From positions 186,001-250,000 of the forward strand of contig CBJLMB010000001.1 in NCBI GenBank assembly GCA_966424055.1: a stretch of DNA of 64,000 nucleotides, in the 5' to 3' direction. Below the pieces are notes generated by a model. That model saw nothing but the letters and a program-made list of their open reading frames with translations. It did not search any database and was not told the DNA's origin. Of the stretch, positions 33,847 through 44,004 are shown in pieces. The DNA comes from Deminuibacter sp966424055 (lineage in GTDB: Bacteria; Bacteroidota; Bacteroidia; Chitinophagales; Chitinophagaceae). Both the position numbers and the translations under genes were made by a program. Within the stretch, counting starts at the first letter, position 1; each line of letters starts with the position of its first letter.

Positions 33847-34968
33847 ATGCTTAACACAGCGTCGATTAAGAATATAAGGATTTTTGCAATTATCAGCATC
33901 TTGGTACTTCATTTCTTTTTAGAAATGGACACTTTTAAATTGCGGATAGGTGAGCATTTAAACCTAAATATTTATTCTTTTTCTGAATTAATCATCCCAG
34001 CAGATTTGTTCAAATTCGGTACGATCATCTTTTTTGTTATATCTGGTTTTTTATTTGAACGCAATGTTGATCAATATCAGCAGGATCTAAAACGGTTCTT
34101 CTTTAAGAAATATACTAGCTTAATCAGGCCATATTTGCTTGTATTTGTTATTCCTATCTGTTTTTACCTTTTAATTTCTCCGTACATGGGATTCAGGGAA
34201 AGCTTAACGATCAAGCTTTTTTTTGCTCGATTAATTAGGGAAACCTTTCTCACTAATTACTGGTTTATTCCTACCTTGATACTTTATTTTCTCTTAAATT
34301 TCTTTATACCAAGCAGAAAAATTGTTCCTTTCCTCGCAGGAAGCGCTATCATTACTATTTTATTTTCTGTAAATATTTACATTCATATTCTACCATTAAC
34401 CTATCATACAACTACAGGGCTAGGGTTTCTTTCTTTTTTCCTTTTTGGGCGGTATCTTTTTCTTAATCCCAATACAAGTATATGCCGGCACAATGGTGAT
34501 CTGCTCGCCTGCATACTTATCCTATCGTTTTTATTCTCGTACATGGAAGGCTATTATCTCTATTTTGTGCGGCATATAGATGATTTTATGAATACCCTGC
34601 GGTTTTCCAATCTTATTTATTCGCTTGCAGTACTCGAGTTATTCAATCGATTATTTTCCAATAGGCAACTTCCAAAAGCATTGTCACAAGCAAACACTTA
34701 TTTTATCTATTTATTTCATCCGCACATTATTCGCATGTTGAATTTTTGGGAAGTTAGGCATCCCTTTTTTGCATCTTCAAAAAACACCTGGGGCATATCA
34801 TTGCTGTTCACTGCTTTCTTTATTGGACTATGTTTCGTTCTGGAGATGTTCTCCAGGAAAATAACATTTCGGGGACGTACCGTGCAAAGCTTCTTTTTTA
34901 CTGATTCTTCCCCGAAAAAAGAAATTATTCATAACCCTTCAAAACAGCCACATTTAGAACCAGAATAG
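33847..34968 (+). CDS. Acyltransferase family 3 membrane protein
   Basis: A 373-residue integral membrane protein with about 10 hydrophobic segments. The opening 'SIKNIRIFAIISILVLHFFLEM' has the His of the acyltransferase-3 signature, and 'IFFVISGFLFERN' near residue 57 is the 'F-F-V-I-S-G-F' element of this family. 'TNYWFIPTLILYFLLNFF' and 'FIYLFHPHIIR' are further family-like helices. Such enzymes O-acetylate surface sugars. The gene is AT-rich compared with its neighbours and has a Phe-rich composition, which suggests acquisition. Together with the SGNH hydrolase downstream it could modify and de-modify a surface polymer. Confidence 0.85.
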   Translation: MLNTASIKNIRIFAIISILVLHFFLEMDTFKLRIGEHLNLNIYSFSELIIPADLFKFGTIIFFVISGFLFERNVDQYQQDLKRFFFKKYTSLIRPYLLVFVIPICFYLLISPYMGFRESLTIKLFFARLIRETFLTNYWFIPTLILYFLLNFFIPSRKIVPFLAGSAIITILFSVNIYIHILPLTYHTTTGLGFLSFFLFGRYLFLNPNTSICRHNGDLLACILILSFLFSYMEGYYLYFVRHIDDFMNTLRFSNLIYSLAVLELFNRLFSNRQLPKALSQANTYFIYLFHPHIIRMLNFWEVRHPFFASSKNTWGISLLFTAFFIGLCFVLEMFSRKITFRGRTVQSFFFTDSSPKKEIIHNPSKQPHLEPE

Positions 34969-35068
34969 TTTATGCTCACAAGCAAACGGCTTAAAATCTA
35001 TTTAAAAAACTATACAGGTGTCAAATGAGTAAAGGATAAGGCTGAACTTGGGTGCTTAACGTACCCCT

Positions 35069-35773
35069 ATGCCCTTCAAGAACCCTCTGTTTATCTTAAT
35101 TCTAACTGTGGTTAGTTTGTTGGCTTGTAAAAAAGAACAGATAAACAATACCTCCCCCGCCAACTCCCATATTATTATAATTGGCTCTTCCATTGCCAGC
35201 GGGATAGGGGCTTCTGTTACAAAAAAAAGCTGGTCGGGATTACTGGCTGCAAAATATGCAGGTACTTCATTTCACAATCTTAGCGTTCCAGGCTATACCA
35301 CTTTTCATTTTTTACCCGATGTTTTCGGCGAACTCTATAAAGGTTATACCATCACTCCCGATTCAAGTGTAAACATTTCCCATGTAATCAGGATGCAACC
35401 AAATTTGGTGATCATCTCCATCACCACCAATGATATCGGCTATGGCTATAGCACTACTGAATACATGAGAAATATGAAGATTATAACCGATTCTCTTCAG
35501 GCTAATAAAATACTTTACCTGGTAACATCTACAACAATAAGGGATGATTTTGCCGAAACAAACAGAAAAAAACTACTTTCCCTTGCCATCAGCCTGGGCA
35601 AACGATATGGACAGAAATTTGTTGATATCATGACCCCAATTGCTGATACCAGTACACTTCGCATCAATAAAGAGTTTTATTCCAGTGACCTGGTCCATCC
35701 AAATGATAACGGCCATTATTTGATTTACCAAAGAATTGACAGCGTATTGCGAATAAATTATTTGCTGAGATAA
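35069..35773 (+). CDS. SGNH/GDSL-family hydrolase lipoprotein
   Basis: A secreted esterase-like protein of 234 residues. The N-terminus is a lipoprotein signal ending 'SLLACKKE' with Cys20. The SGNH blocks are visible: block I 'IIIIGSSIASGIG' near residue 36 (nucleophile Ser, with GSS for GDS), block III 'ITTNDIGYG' near 120 with the oxyanion Asn, and block V 'DLVHPNDNGH' near 210 with the Asp-x-x-His pair. It could remove acetyl or other acyl groups from carbohydrate. It is 100 bp downstream of the acyltransferase in the same AT-rich segment. Confidence 0.85.
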   Translation: MPFKNPLFILILTVVSLLACKKEQINNTSPANSHIIIIGSSIASGIGASVTKKSWSGLLAAKYAGTSFHNLSVPGYTTFHFLPDVFGELYKGYTITPDSSVNISHVIRMQPNLVIISITTNDIGYGYSTTEYMRNMKIITDSLQANKILYLVTSTTIRDDFAETNRKKLLSLAISLGKRYGQKFVDIMTPIADTSTLRINKEFYSSDLVHPNDNGHYLIYQRIDSVLRINYLLR

Positions 35774-36053
35774 TCACCTCTTTTCCAATAGGGCTATCTC
35801 TAAATGAAAGCCATCGATTAGCATTTTCAACATTGCCAGCTCATTCTTTTACAGGTTTTGTGCATCTTTTTCAGCGTTATATTTTATGATAAAATCAACA
35901 GCGAAGAGGAAAAATTATAAATATAATAATGTCTAAACATCAATGTTTAAGCGCTTAACTTTTCTTTAAAACAGTTCATCTTTTTAAAATTTTTATAAAA
36001 GTTTGTTATCTTCATGATAAGTATTTATAAGATAACTGATTGCTTTTATATCT

Positions 36054-37277
36054 ATGGCTGAGAAAAGCGCTACTTATAAGAAGATGATTGTCAGGCAACT
36101 CTATTTTGCCGGACTGCTTTCCTGCGCCGATCTCAGCGAGCGTATCGCTAAAAGCATCCCCCTTACTGCTAAAACACTGAATGAACTGGTTACCGAAGGA
36201 TATGTGGAGGAAACCGGTTATGCACCTTCCACCGGCGGGAGAAGACCATTGATGTATACACTGCGCAAAGACAGGATGTATATTCTTTCTGTTGCCATGG
36301 ACCAGTTTATTACAAGGATGGCATTGATGGATATGGGGAACCGCTATATCACCCCCATCGAAAAATTTGAATTGCCACTGGCCGGTAATCCCGGTGCATT
36401 GGATACACTGATCGAAAGAATTAATCAACTGGTTACACGATCGGGCATAGCAAAGGAAAAGATCATCGGTATCGGTATTGGTATGCCAGGCTTCGTGGAT
36501 GCTGCAAAAGGGATCAATTATTCTTTTTTCGAAGAGGAGCGCTTGGCCATCGATCGCATCCTCAGGGAGAAAACAGGGATACCGGCGTATATCGACAATG
36601 ATTCCAGCCTGATCGCACTGGCAGAGCTCAGGTTTGGTGCTGCACGCAATAAAGACAATGCCATGGTGCTGAATATTGGCTGGGGTATTGGCCTGGGACT
36701 TATCCTGCACCGCCAATTGTTCAGGGGATATGATGGCTTTGCGGGTGAGCTGAGCCATATACCGCTGTTTAGCAATGGTAAATTATGCAGCTGTGGTAAA
36801 AGCGGCTGTCTTGAAACAGAAACGTCCTTGTCGGTTGTGGTGGAAAAAGCAATTACAGGCATACGGAACGGCCGTGTGTCTTTGCTGCAAAAGCAGCTAA
36901 ACAGTGCAAATGAAAACCTGGAGCAAAGCAGTACTGCCATCATCGATGCTGCAATTAAAGGTGACCGGCTGGCGGTAGAACTGCTATCTGAGGCCGGGTA
37001 TCATATTGGCCGTGGTGTAGCCATACTGATCCACCTGATGAACCCGGAAACAATAATCCTCAGTGGCAGAGGTGCCGTCGCCGGCAGGGTATGGCAGGCT
37101 CCTATACAACAGGCATTGAATGAGCATTGTATTCCACGGCTGGCGGCAAATACCAGTATCAGGATCTCTGATCTGGGATACGAAGCTGGCCTGATCGGCG
37201 CAGCAGCACTGGTTATGGAGAACCATGCCCGTATAGTGAAGGAACCGGCGTCTGTATCTGAAAAAGTGTATATATGA
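36054..37277 (+). CDS. ROK-family transcriptional regulator
   Basis: A 407-residue NagC/XylR-type regulator. An N-terminal winged helix (about residues 8-65: 'IVRQLYFAGLLSCADLSERI') precedes a sugar-kinase-like ROK domain. This contains 'GIGIGMPGFVD', 'NDSSLIALAELRFG', 'VLNIGWGIGLGLIL' and the structural zinc motif CxCGxxGC at Cys245, Cys247 and Cys252. 'FAGELSHIPL' carries the His that is also a zinc ligand in the family. These proteins respond to sugars or sugar phosphates. It lies just upstream of the SusC/SusD pair and is its likely regulator. The protein has no clear kinase role since the HTH is present. Confidence 0.92.
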   Translation: MAEKSATYKKMIVRQLYFAGLLSCADLSERIAKSIPLTAKTLNELVTEGYVEETGYAPSTGGRRPLMYTLRKDRMYILSVAMDQFITRMALMDMGNRYITPIEKFELPLAGNPGALDTLIERINQLVTRSGIAKEKIIGIGIGMPGFVDAAKGINYSFFEEERLAIDRILREKTGIPAYIDNDSSLIALAELRFGAARNKDNAMVLNIGWGIGLGLILHRQLFRGYDGFAGELSHIPLFSNGKLCSCGKSGCLETETSLSVVVEKAITGIRNGRVSLLQKQLNSANENLEQSSTAIIDAAIKGDRLAVELLSEAGYHIGRGVAILIHLMNPETIILSGRGAVAGRVWQAPIQQALNEHCIPRLAANTSIRISDLGYEAGLIGAAALVMENHARIVKEPASVSEKVYI

Positions 37278-37696
37278 CATTTATATAAATGCTTCACACT
37301 ATCATAAACAATAAAAAAACGCTGACGATTATGGCTTTGATGAAATTGAATGTATGTCTTCCTTGCTACCATGCGGGCATCTGTAATTGAATGCCCGGAA
37401 AATCATTTCTGTTATTCCGGATAGTACCAGGTTGATTGCCTGGATCCACATCATTGCTGACGTGTTGTGAGCTGCTATCCCGGTTCCTATGATACAATAC
37501 CCGCATCAATAGTGCTGATTGCAGGGCTTCTTAAAAGGAGCAGGGCCATGTAGTGCAGATTTTTGAGAAGATGTATAAAAACAACTGCTCTTTAAACAAG
37601 TATGCTTTGGGTTAAGTAACAGCCTGGTTTTACCCCGTATCGCCGGCTGGCGCCTTATCCTGTTATTATAATTGTTATTTAAAATTCCAAACTGCT

Positions 37697-40600
37697 ATGG
37701 AGCAAGTCACAAACTACCTGGTATTTTTCATGTTATCAGTCATCGGCAGTGTATTGGTGCTGTCGTTGAAAAAAAGTCCTCCCTATGCGCTGAGGGCTTT
37801 GTTTAGTAAAAGAACATTGTCACTGGCGCTGGGTTTATTGCTGGGTGTATCGGCAATGGCACAGCAAAGAACGCTGACAGGAATTGTTACCGATGCAAAA
37901 GCCGGCACCCCACTGGCATCGGTAACGGTAAGAGCAACCAAAACCAATGCCCAGGCTATTACAGATGCCAATGGGAAATTTTCTATTAAGGTTCCGCAGG
38001 GAGCTGTAACACTGGAACTATCTTATGTTGGGTACGCAACTAAAACAATAGAAGTGCCGGCAGGGGAAACAACAGTTGCAGCAAGCCTGGAAGAATCAGT
38101 AAATACAACGCAGGATGTGGTGGTTACCGCACTCGGTATTAAAAAAGCCCAGCGTTCACTGGGTTATGCCACCAGTACAGTAACTGCAAAGGAAATAACA
38201 GAGAGCGGTAGCACCAACTTTGCTTCTGCATTGTATGGTAAAGCGGCAGGTGTGAAAATTGCCACCGCTCCGGGCGGGGCATCGAGTGCGGTAAATGTGC
38301 AGATCAGGGGAGTGTCTTCTATTGGTCTCAATACACAACCTTTGTATGTTGTGGATGGTGTGCCTATCCGTTTGTATAATGATTTAAGTGGAAACCTGGG
38401 CAATGGTTCCAACAACAACGGTTACTGGAGCAACCAGCGTATCCAGGGCAATGGTGTGCTGGATATTAACCCGGAAGATATTGAGAGCATCAATATTTTG
38501 AAAGGCGCCAGTGCATCGGCATTATACGGCTCTGAAGCAACCAATGGTGTAGTGGTGATCACCACAAAAAAAGGAAGTAAGGGAAGGGGCCTCGGTGTAG
38601 ACTTCAACTATATCGCCAATATTGAAACACTGGCTGCCAGTCCCGATTATCAAAATGAATACGGCCCTGGTTATGATGCACAGACGAATGTAGGCAATGG
38701 TATTGCCACCCCTGAAGGATGGGCAACTGCCGATACGTTTCATCATCCGTACTGGCGGGCCTATACGCAATTCGGCCCCAAATTCGATGGATCGAAAGTG
38801 CGTTACTGGGATGGCACCACGCGCGATTATGTGGCGCAGAAAAACAACTACAAAGACTTTTTCTCTACCGGGCACAATTCAGTGGCCAATATTGCAGTTT
38901 CAAATGCGAGTGACAAAGGCAGCTTCCGCCTTTCCTATACACGTACAGATTACAAGAGCATTATGCCGGGCAGCAACCTGAACAAGAACAATTTCAACTT
39001 TAACGGCACATTGAAACTGAGCGACAGGATCAGTATTGACCTGGTATCTACCTACAATAACAACTTTACCCATAACAGAACCTACCTGATGGGGCAGGTA
39101 ATAGGGGCTTACAATGGTTTTTTCAGCAGGGCTGATGATATGGGCGCTTACTTCAATAAGTATAAAACGACCAATGGGTATAAATATGTAGTGCCTACCA
39201 ATCTTTCATACGACCAGGACCAGAAGCTGGCTTATAATATCAGGGCCTCCAACCTGATGGACTATTTATGGACAGCCCTGCGTGACAGCTATGATGAAAC
39301 CCAGAACCGTTTTATTAACAGTCTTACATTAAATGTAGGTATCACCAATAATTTGCGTATCAGGGGACGTGTTGGCGGCGATTTCACCAGCCTGGGTATT
39401 GTAGAAAAAGACCACAATACACAACCGGCTGCCGTGGGATATACAGGTACTTATAGCGTAACCTCCAACACATACAATATTTTTTACGGGGACGCCCTGG
39501 TTACGTACAATCCTAAAGTAACAAAAGACCTTGATCTTACTTTTACCGGTGGTTTTACGGGCCGTAAACAAGTTTACCGCAATCAAAACACTGCCACCAC
39601 AAACGGTTTGCAGGAGGAGAATTTTTTCAGCATGAGCAATTCTGCCGGCGCGCTGAATACCTCTGCCACACGCTCAGAGCAGGTGGATGTTGCAGGCTTT
39701 GGCATGGTAAACCTGAATTATAAAAATTATTTATTCCTGGAAGGAACCGGCCGTTACGAATCTACTTCTACATTACCGCCGGGGTCTAACAGTTATTTTT
39801 ATCCCTCTGTTAATGGTGGTTTCATCTTGTCTGATGTAGCCAAATTGCCTTCGTTCTTCAACTATGCTAAATTGAGGGCATCCTACGGTCTTGTAGGTAA
39901 CCACCCTAATATTTACCAGTCGAATGTTGCTTACAACCAGGCAGCGATTGTTTATAATACCAATAATATTGCTTACCAGTATCCGAACACATCTGGTTTT
40001 GGTAATACAGCGATCAAATCGGAAAAGAAAAGGGAAATGGAGTTCGGCTTTGAAACAAGGATCCTGAACAATAAAGTGGGCATCGATTTCAGCTATTATA
40101 ACAATAAAGTGATGAACCAGATCCTTACTTTGTCTACAGCTGCTTCAACCGGTGCTACTTCCTTTCTTATTAATGCTGGTGATTTGTCTAACTATGGCTT
40201 CGAGGTGGCTGTTAATGCAACCCCGGTTGTAACCAAGAATTTCAGGTGGACTTCCCGGTTTAATATTGCTATGAATAAGAACAAGCTTGTTCGTCTTCCC
40301 CAGGGACAAGATGCTTTAACGCTTAGCAGCCAGGATGGCGGGTACCTGACCATACAGGCAAGAGTAGGGGATGCATTGGGTAATATATATGTTCATCCGG
40401 AGGCCGCTGATGCCAAGGGTAACGCGATCATCGACGACAATGGCCTGTATACGGTTAATACCAACGCGTATAAATATGCCGGTAATATTATGCCGAAATT
40501 GGTTGGCGGATTTTCCAATTCTGTGTCTTACAAGAATTTTTCACTTGATTTCACTATTGATTACCGCTTTGGCGGTAAGCTGGTATCTATACCTACTTAT

Positions 40601-41107
40601 TACCAGATCGGGGCGGGCATGTTCAAAAGCACATTGCAGTACCGCGATGCTGCCCATGGAGGTATTGCCTATAATGTGATCAGCGATGCAGATGCCAATT
40701 ATGTTGCATCGCCTAACGGAACACGCCATGATGGTGTTATATTAAAAGGGGTTAACGGTTCAGGTGCGCAAAACAGTAAGGTGATCACTGCTGCAATGTA
40801 TTATATGAACACCTATAACTGGCAAACTGCCGGCTTATATGAGAACGCAGTGTTCAATAACAGCTATATCAAGTTCCGCGAAGTAACGTTAAGCTATAAT
40901 TTGCCCAAAAGCCTGATTGCGAAACTACACCTGCAGAATATACAAGTAGCACTTATCGGGCGCAACCTGTTCTATTTCTGGAAAACATTGCCTTATGGAC
41001 TTGATCCGGAGGTGCCTGTTGGTTCTTCCTGGTTAAGCCAGGGTATTGATGGCGGTTCTGCCGCTCCAACCAGAAGTTTGGGCGTAAGCCTGCGTGCACG
41101 CTTTTAG
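37697..41107 (+). CDS. SusC/RagA-family TonB-dependent outer membrane transporter
   Basis: Imports oligosaccharides across the outer membrane with its SusD partner. The 1136-residue protein has a carboxypeptidase-D-like domain at about 58-135 ('LTGIVTDAKAGTPLASVTV'), the TonB box/plug start near 143 ('VVVTALGIKKAQRSLGY'), a plug with 'VQIRGVSSIG' and 'ALYGSEATNGVVVITTKKG', and a beta barrel ending in Arg-Phe. The N-terminus is odd: about 34 residues including a hydrophobic stretch precede the true-looking signal peptide ('KRTLSLALGLLLGVSAMAQ'). A TTG at 37799 would give a standard signal. The 419-bp gap upstream carries no gene and should hold the promoter. Confidence 0.95.
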   Translation: MEQVTNYLVFFMLSVIGSVLVLSLKKSPPYALRALFSKRTLSLALGLLLGVSAMAQQRTLTGIVTDAKAGTPLASVTVRATKTNAQAITDANGKFSIKVPQGAVTLELSYVGYATKTIEVPAGETTVAASLEESVNTTQDVVVTALGIKKAQRSLGYATSTVTAKEITESGSTNFASALYGKAAGVKIATAPGGASSAVNVQIRGVSSIGLNTQPLYVVDGVPIRLYNDLSGNLGNGSNNNGYWSNQRIQGNGVLDINPEDIESINILKGASASALYGSEATNGVVVITTKKGSKGRGLGVDFNYIANIETLAASPDYQNEYGPGYDAQTNVGNGIATPEGWATADTFHHPYWRAYTQFGPKFDGSKVRYWDGTTRDYVAQKNNYKDFFSTGHNSVANIAVSNASDKGSFRLSYTRTDYKSIMPGSNLNKNNFNFNGTLKLSDRISIDLVSTYNNNFTHNRTYLMGQVIGAYNGFFSRADDMGAYFNKYKTTNGYKYVVPTNLSYDQDQKLAYNIRASNLMDYLWTALRDSYDETQNRFINSLTLNVGITNNLRIRGRVGGDFTSLGIVEKDHNTQPAAVGYTGTYSVTSNTYNIFYGDALVTYNPKVTKDLDLTFTGGFTGRKQVYRNQNTATTNGLQEENFFSMSNSAGALNTSATRSEQVDVAGFGMVNLNYKNYLFLEGTGRYESTSTLPPGSNSYFYPSVNGGFILSDVAKLPSFFNYAKLRASYGLVGNHPNIYQSNVAYNQAAIVYNTNNIAYQYPNTSGFGNTAIKSEKKREMEFGFETRILNNKVGIDFSYYNNKVMNQILTLSTAASTGATSFLINAGDLSNYGFEVAVNATPVVTKNFRWTSRFNIAMNKNKLVRLPQGQDALTLSSQDGGYLTIQARVGDALGNIYVHPEAADAKGNAIIDDNGLYTVNTNAYKYAGNIMPKLVGGFSNSVSYKNFSLDFTIDYRFGGKLVSIPTYYQIGAGMFKSTLQYRDAAHGGIAYNVISDADANYVASPNGTRHDGVILKGVNGSGAQNSKVITAAMYYMNTYNWQTAGLYENAVFNNSYIKFREVTLSYNLPKSLIAKLHLQNIQVALIGRNLFYFWKTLPYGLDPEVPVGSSWLSQGIDGGSAAPTRSLGVSLRARF

Positions 41108-41143
41108 TTCCCATTTATTGTAAACATTATTAAACTGAGAATA

Positions 41144-42733
41144 ATGAAACGTTTTTTAATCAATGCGGTCCTGCTAATCACAGTTGCCGTCAGTATCGGT
41201 TCATGTAAGAAAAAGATTGAGGAAGATTTTATCAACCCGGAACTGGTTAACCCCGGGTCGCTGAGCAAATTATTAACCGGCATGTTCCTGAACCCCAGGA
41301 TACATCCTTCTTACTACGATTATGCAACTTTTATACTGCCTACAACAGCGGCATTTTCACAGTTGACAGCATTGGCACCTGCCACGCAGATGTATATACC
41401 GTCCATTAATTACAATGAGGCGCGCTGGACACATTATTATGATGGTTCTATGCCTGCAGATAAATCTACTATTGATTACAACTATAATGGACCAGGTATC
41501 TTGAGCACATACAGGGAAATGCAAACAACCTATGCAGGATTAGCTGCTTCAGAGAAGGCGCAGCAATTGGTATTCCTGCAATGCGCCAAGGTGGTATTGT
41601 ACGATCAAACTGCACAGATGATAGATCTATGGGGTGATATCCCATTTACACAGGCAGGCTCATTGAACACTCCTGCAAGGTCTATCAGCTATGCCGCTTT
41701 TGATAATGCATCTGCCATTTATGATACACTGATCAATGGTCTGAAAGAGCTGAACACTTATTTTGCTTCTGCCAATCTTACCGCAGAAACAAGAACAACC
41801 CTGAACAAGCAGGATATTTTACTGGGTGGCAAGCTGGATATATGGCGCCGTTATGCCAATTCACTGCGTCTTCGCCTGTTGATGCGTACTTCTTATTATA
41901 ATGAGGCAAGAGCGAAAACAGAAGTCGCTGCAATGCTGGCCGACCCCACCAATTATCCGCTGATCACGGACAATACTTATAATGTTCAGCTCAATGAAAG
42001 TCCTACTACATTAAAAAGCGATCTGCTTAATGCATTTACCGGCAGTCCTTATGCGCCTTCTTACCTGCTGGATACACTGATGGTGGGTAACAGCGATCCC
42101 AGAACTGCTGTTATGTGGGATTCTGTAGCCAATAAACCTTATAAGGGTTTTCCTTATAATGGCACTGCATCGCAGTATGAAGGTGGCGGTTATGCTACCT
42201 ACGATTCTGCCACTTTTATGTACAATTACAATGTGCCTGGCGTGGTGTTTACAGCCGCTGAAGTAAGTTTCTTAACTGCAGAGGCCAATGAAAGATGGGG
42301 TGCGGGATCTACGCCTGCCGCCACTGCTTATGCCAATGGTATCAGGCAATCTGTGGCTTTTTACTATGGTATCAATCATACTAAAATTTTGCGCTCAGGC
42401 AGCTGGGATGCACTGCCTTTACCCTCTGCTGCAGACATTGATAAATATATTGCCAATGTAGCTTACACAGGCACAACTGTGCAGAAGCTGGCAAAGATCG
42501 CTACACAGAACTGGATCAATTTCTTTGTATTGCAGGCAGGGCAGGCCTGGGCTGAATACAGGAGGACCAAACAGCCGGTGCTGACTTTTGCAACAGCTAC
42601 ATCCGGTGCTGCACCGCAACCACCTGCGCGCTTATTGTACCCACCAACAGAACAGGTATACAACCCCACGAACTACGCAGCTGTTGCGTCAAAAGATACC
42701 CGTACTACCAAAGTTTTCTGGGATGTGCGCTAG
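41144..42733 (+). CDS. SusD/RagB-family nutrient-binding lipoprotein
   Basis: The surface lid that delivers glycan to the SusC transporter. The 529-residue protein has a lipoprotein signal ending 'SIGSC' with Cys21, then an acidic linker ('KKKIEEDF') as seen in surface-exposed lipoproteins of this phylum. The SusD-like-2 type pattern includes 'LSKLLTGMFLNPR', 'DLWGDIPFTQAG' near 164, 'DILLGGKLDIWRRYANSLRLRLLMR' in pieces near 225, and 'FLTAEANERWGAGSTPAATAYANGIRQS' in pieces near 375. It is 36 bp after susC and ends the operon before a strong terminator at 42879. Confidence 0.94.
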   Translation: MKRFLINAVLLITVAVSIGSCKKKIEEDFINPELVNPGSLSKLLTGMFLNPRIHPSYYDYATFILPTTAAFSQLTALAPATQMYIPSINYNEARWTHYYDGSMPADKSTIDYNYNGPGILSTYREMQTTYAGLAASEKAQQLVFLQCAKVVLYDQTAQMIDLWGDIPFTQAGSLNTPARSISYAAFDNASAIYDTLINGLKELNTYFASANLTAETRTTLNKQDILLGGKLDIWRRYANSLRLRLLMRTSYYNEARAKTEVAAMLADPTNYPLITDNTYNVQLNESPTTLKSDLLNAFTGSPYAPSYLLDTLMVGNSDPRTAVMWDSVANKPYKGFPYNGTASQYEGGGYATYDSATFMYNYNVPGVVFTAAEVSFLTAEANERWGAGSTPAATAYANGIRQSVAFYYGINHTKILRSGSWDALPLPSAADIDKYIANVAYTGTTVQKLAKIATQNWINFFVLQAGQAWAEYRRTKQPVLTFATATSGAAPQPPARLLYPPTEQVYNPTNYAAVASKDTRTTKVFWDVR

Positions 42734-42878
42734 AAGCCGTTGGCAGCTGTAAGCTACGATGAGCAAGTTTTGGGAGAGCGAACGGTGATCATTCAATTTG
42801 TTTCGGGTTTGCTCCAGCTGCAGTTGACAGTTTTTTTGACGAACCTGGTTGAAACTATTCGTGTGTTAGATCCCCCCG

Positions 42879-42908
42879 GGGAGCCATTATATAGTGGCTC
42901 CCTTTTTT
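42879..42908 (+). terminator. Intrinsic terminator after the susD-like gene
   Basis: 8-bp perfect stem GGGAGCCA (42879-42886) / TGGCTCCC (42895-42902) followed by six T residues. It stands 145 bp past the susD stop and 20 bp before the end of the convergent AraC gene, so it serves the susCD transcript. Confidence 0.85.
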
Positions 42909-42927
42909 ATTAGGGAGCAGTTGTTGA

Positions 42928-43803
42928 TCAAATAAAGATCCGGGTACCTGAAAAGCTTTCCCTGAACTCTTTGGGGGTACAGTTTTTTTTCCGCTTGAAC
43001 AGTCGGTTGAAATTGGAAATATTGTTGAAGCCGCATAAATAAGCCACTTCAGCAATGCCATGCGTGGTATCGATCAGCATGCGGGTAGCATGCCCCAGCC
43101 GGATTTCATTGAGCGTATCGATAAAAGTGTTACCGGTACGCTTTTTCATAAACCGGCTGAAAGAGGCTTCGGGCATATTAACCAGCCTGGACACTTCCCC
43201 CAATGTGATGGATTTGCTGTAATTCTTGTTCATATAATCAAACACCTTCTCTACACGGCGGCTGTAAAAATTAAGCGGGCTGTTGTTGAAAGATACATCT
43301 GCCAGCACCCGGCTGTTCCTTGAAATAGAGAGATCATGAAGGATGGACAGCAGTTCCAGTACCGAATCGAAACCGGTTTTCTGTGCCAGTGACAGGATGC
43401 GGGATTTAAGCCTTTCAATGGTTTCGGGAGAAAACAAAATACCTTTCTGTGAGCGCTCAAACATATTGCGGATAAAGCTCAGCTGGTTCTTCTGCAGAAA
43501 CTTTTCTTCCAGCAGGTCCTTATGAAACTGGATGGTGACTTCCATAATTTCTTTGCTGCGGCATTGGTGTGTAAACCAGGCATGATACAAATTAGGGCCT
43601 ACCAGCACCAGCTCCAGTGCGCCGATCTCTTCAATATGATCGCCGATGATACGCTTGGCGCCTTGTGCATTCAGGATAAGGTTCAACTCAAATTCTTCAT
43701 GATAGTGAAGGGGAAAATCAAATTTATCTTTCACCCTGGAGAAAAGGGTAAAACAGTCATTGGGCATGAGGGGGGTGATCTCACGCATAATATTGGCACT
43801 CAT
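42928..43803 (-). CDS. AraC-family transcriptional regulator
   Basis: A 291-residue regulator: a cupin-like N-terminal sensing domain (about 1-150, 'FDFPLHYHEEFELNLILNAQG' with the HYHxEFEL pattern) and a C-terminal double HTH (about 190-288). The HTH part shows 'LGEVSRLVNMPEASFSRFMKKRTGNTF' in pieces and the family signature 'IAEVAYLCGFNNISNFNRLFKRKKNCTPKEFRE' in pieces. It is divergent from the symporter gene at 44153, and an 18-bp direct repeat between them could be its operator. It probably activates the symporter-GH130-epimerase operon in response to a mannoside. Confidence 0.94.
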   Translation of the reverse strand: MSANIMREITPLMPNDCFTLFSRVKDKFDFPLHYHEEFELNLILNAQGAKRIIGDHIEEIGALELVLVGPNLYHAWFTHQCRSKEIMEVTIQFHKDLLEEKFLQKNQLSFIRNMFERSQKGILFSPETIERLKSRILSLAQKTGFDSVLELLSILHDLSISRNSRVLADVSFNNSPLNFYSRRVEKVFDYMNKNYSKSITLGEVSRLVNMPEASFSRFMKKRTGNTFIDTLNEIRLGHATRMLIDTTHGIAEVAYLCGFNNISNFNRLFKRKKNCTPKEFRESFSGTRIFI

Positions 43804-43866
43804 ATCGCGTTGGATTGGATACTAAAAATATCCAAAAAATAAATGAAATACCCTAAAATGGATGAT

Positions 43867-44004
43867 AAACGGTTAAAAAAGTATGTTCGATAAATGTCAA
43901 AATGATTTTTATTATATGTAGGAAATACCTGTTGACTGGCCCTTTGTATCACTCTATACAGATTATAAAATCAATATAAATACGGAAAACTGTTAAAATA
44001 GTAT
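43867..44004. promoter_or_regulatory. Pair of 18-bp direct repeats, candidate AraC operator
   Basis: AAACGGTTAAAAAAGTAT at 43867-43884 and AAACTGTTAAAATAGTAT at 43987-44004 share 16 of 18 bases, in the same orientation and 120 bp apart (start to start), in the 349-bp divergent gap between the araC-like gene and the symporter gene. AraC proteins bind directly repeated half sites. A 12-bp palindrome TAAACCGGTTTA lies nearby at 44048-44059. No gene was seen in this gap. Confidence 0.5.

Noticed and set aside
33592..35773. Integrative element with integrase at tRNA-Arg
   Set aside because: No integrase, excisionase or repeated tRNA 3' end was found; only AT-richness supports insertion.
36012..36758. 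248-residue minus-strand frame over the ROK regulator
   Set aside because: Mirror of a well-supported gene, no signal or motif of its own.
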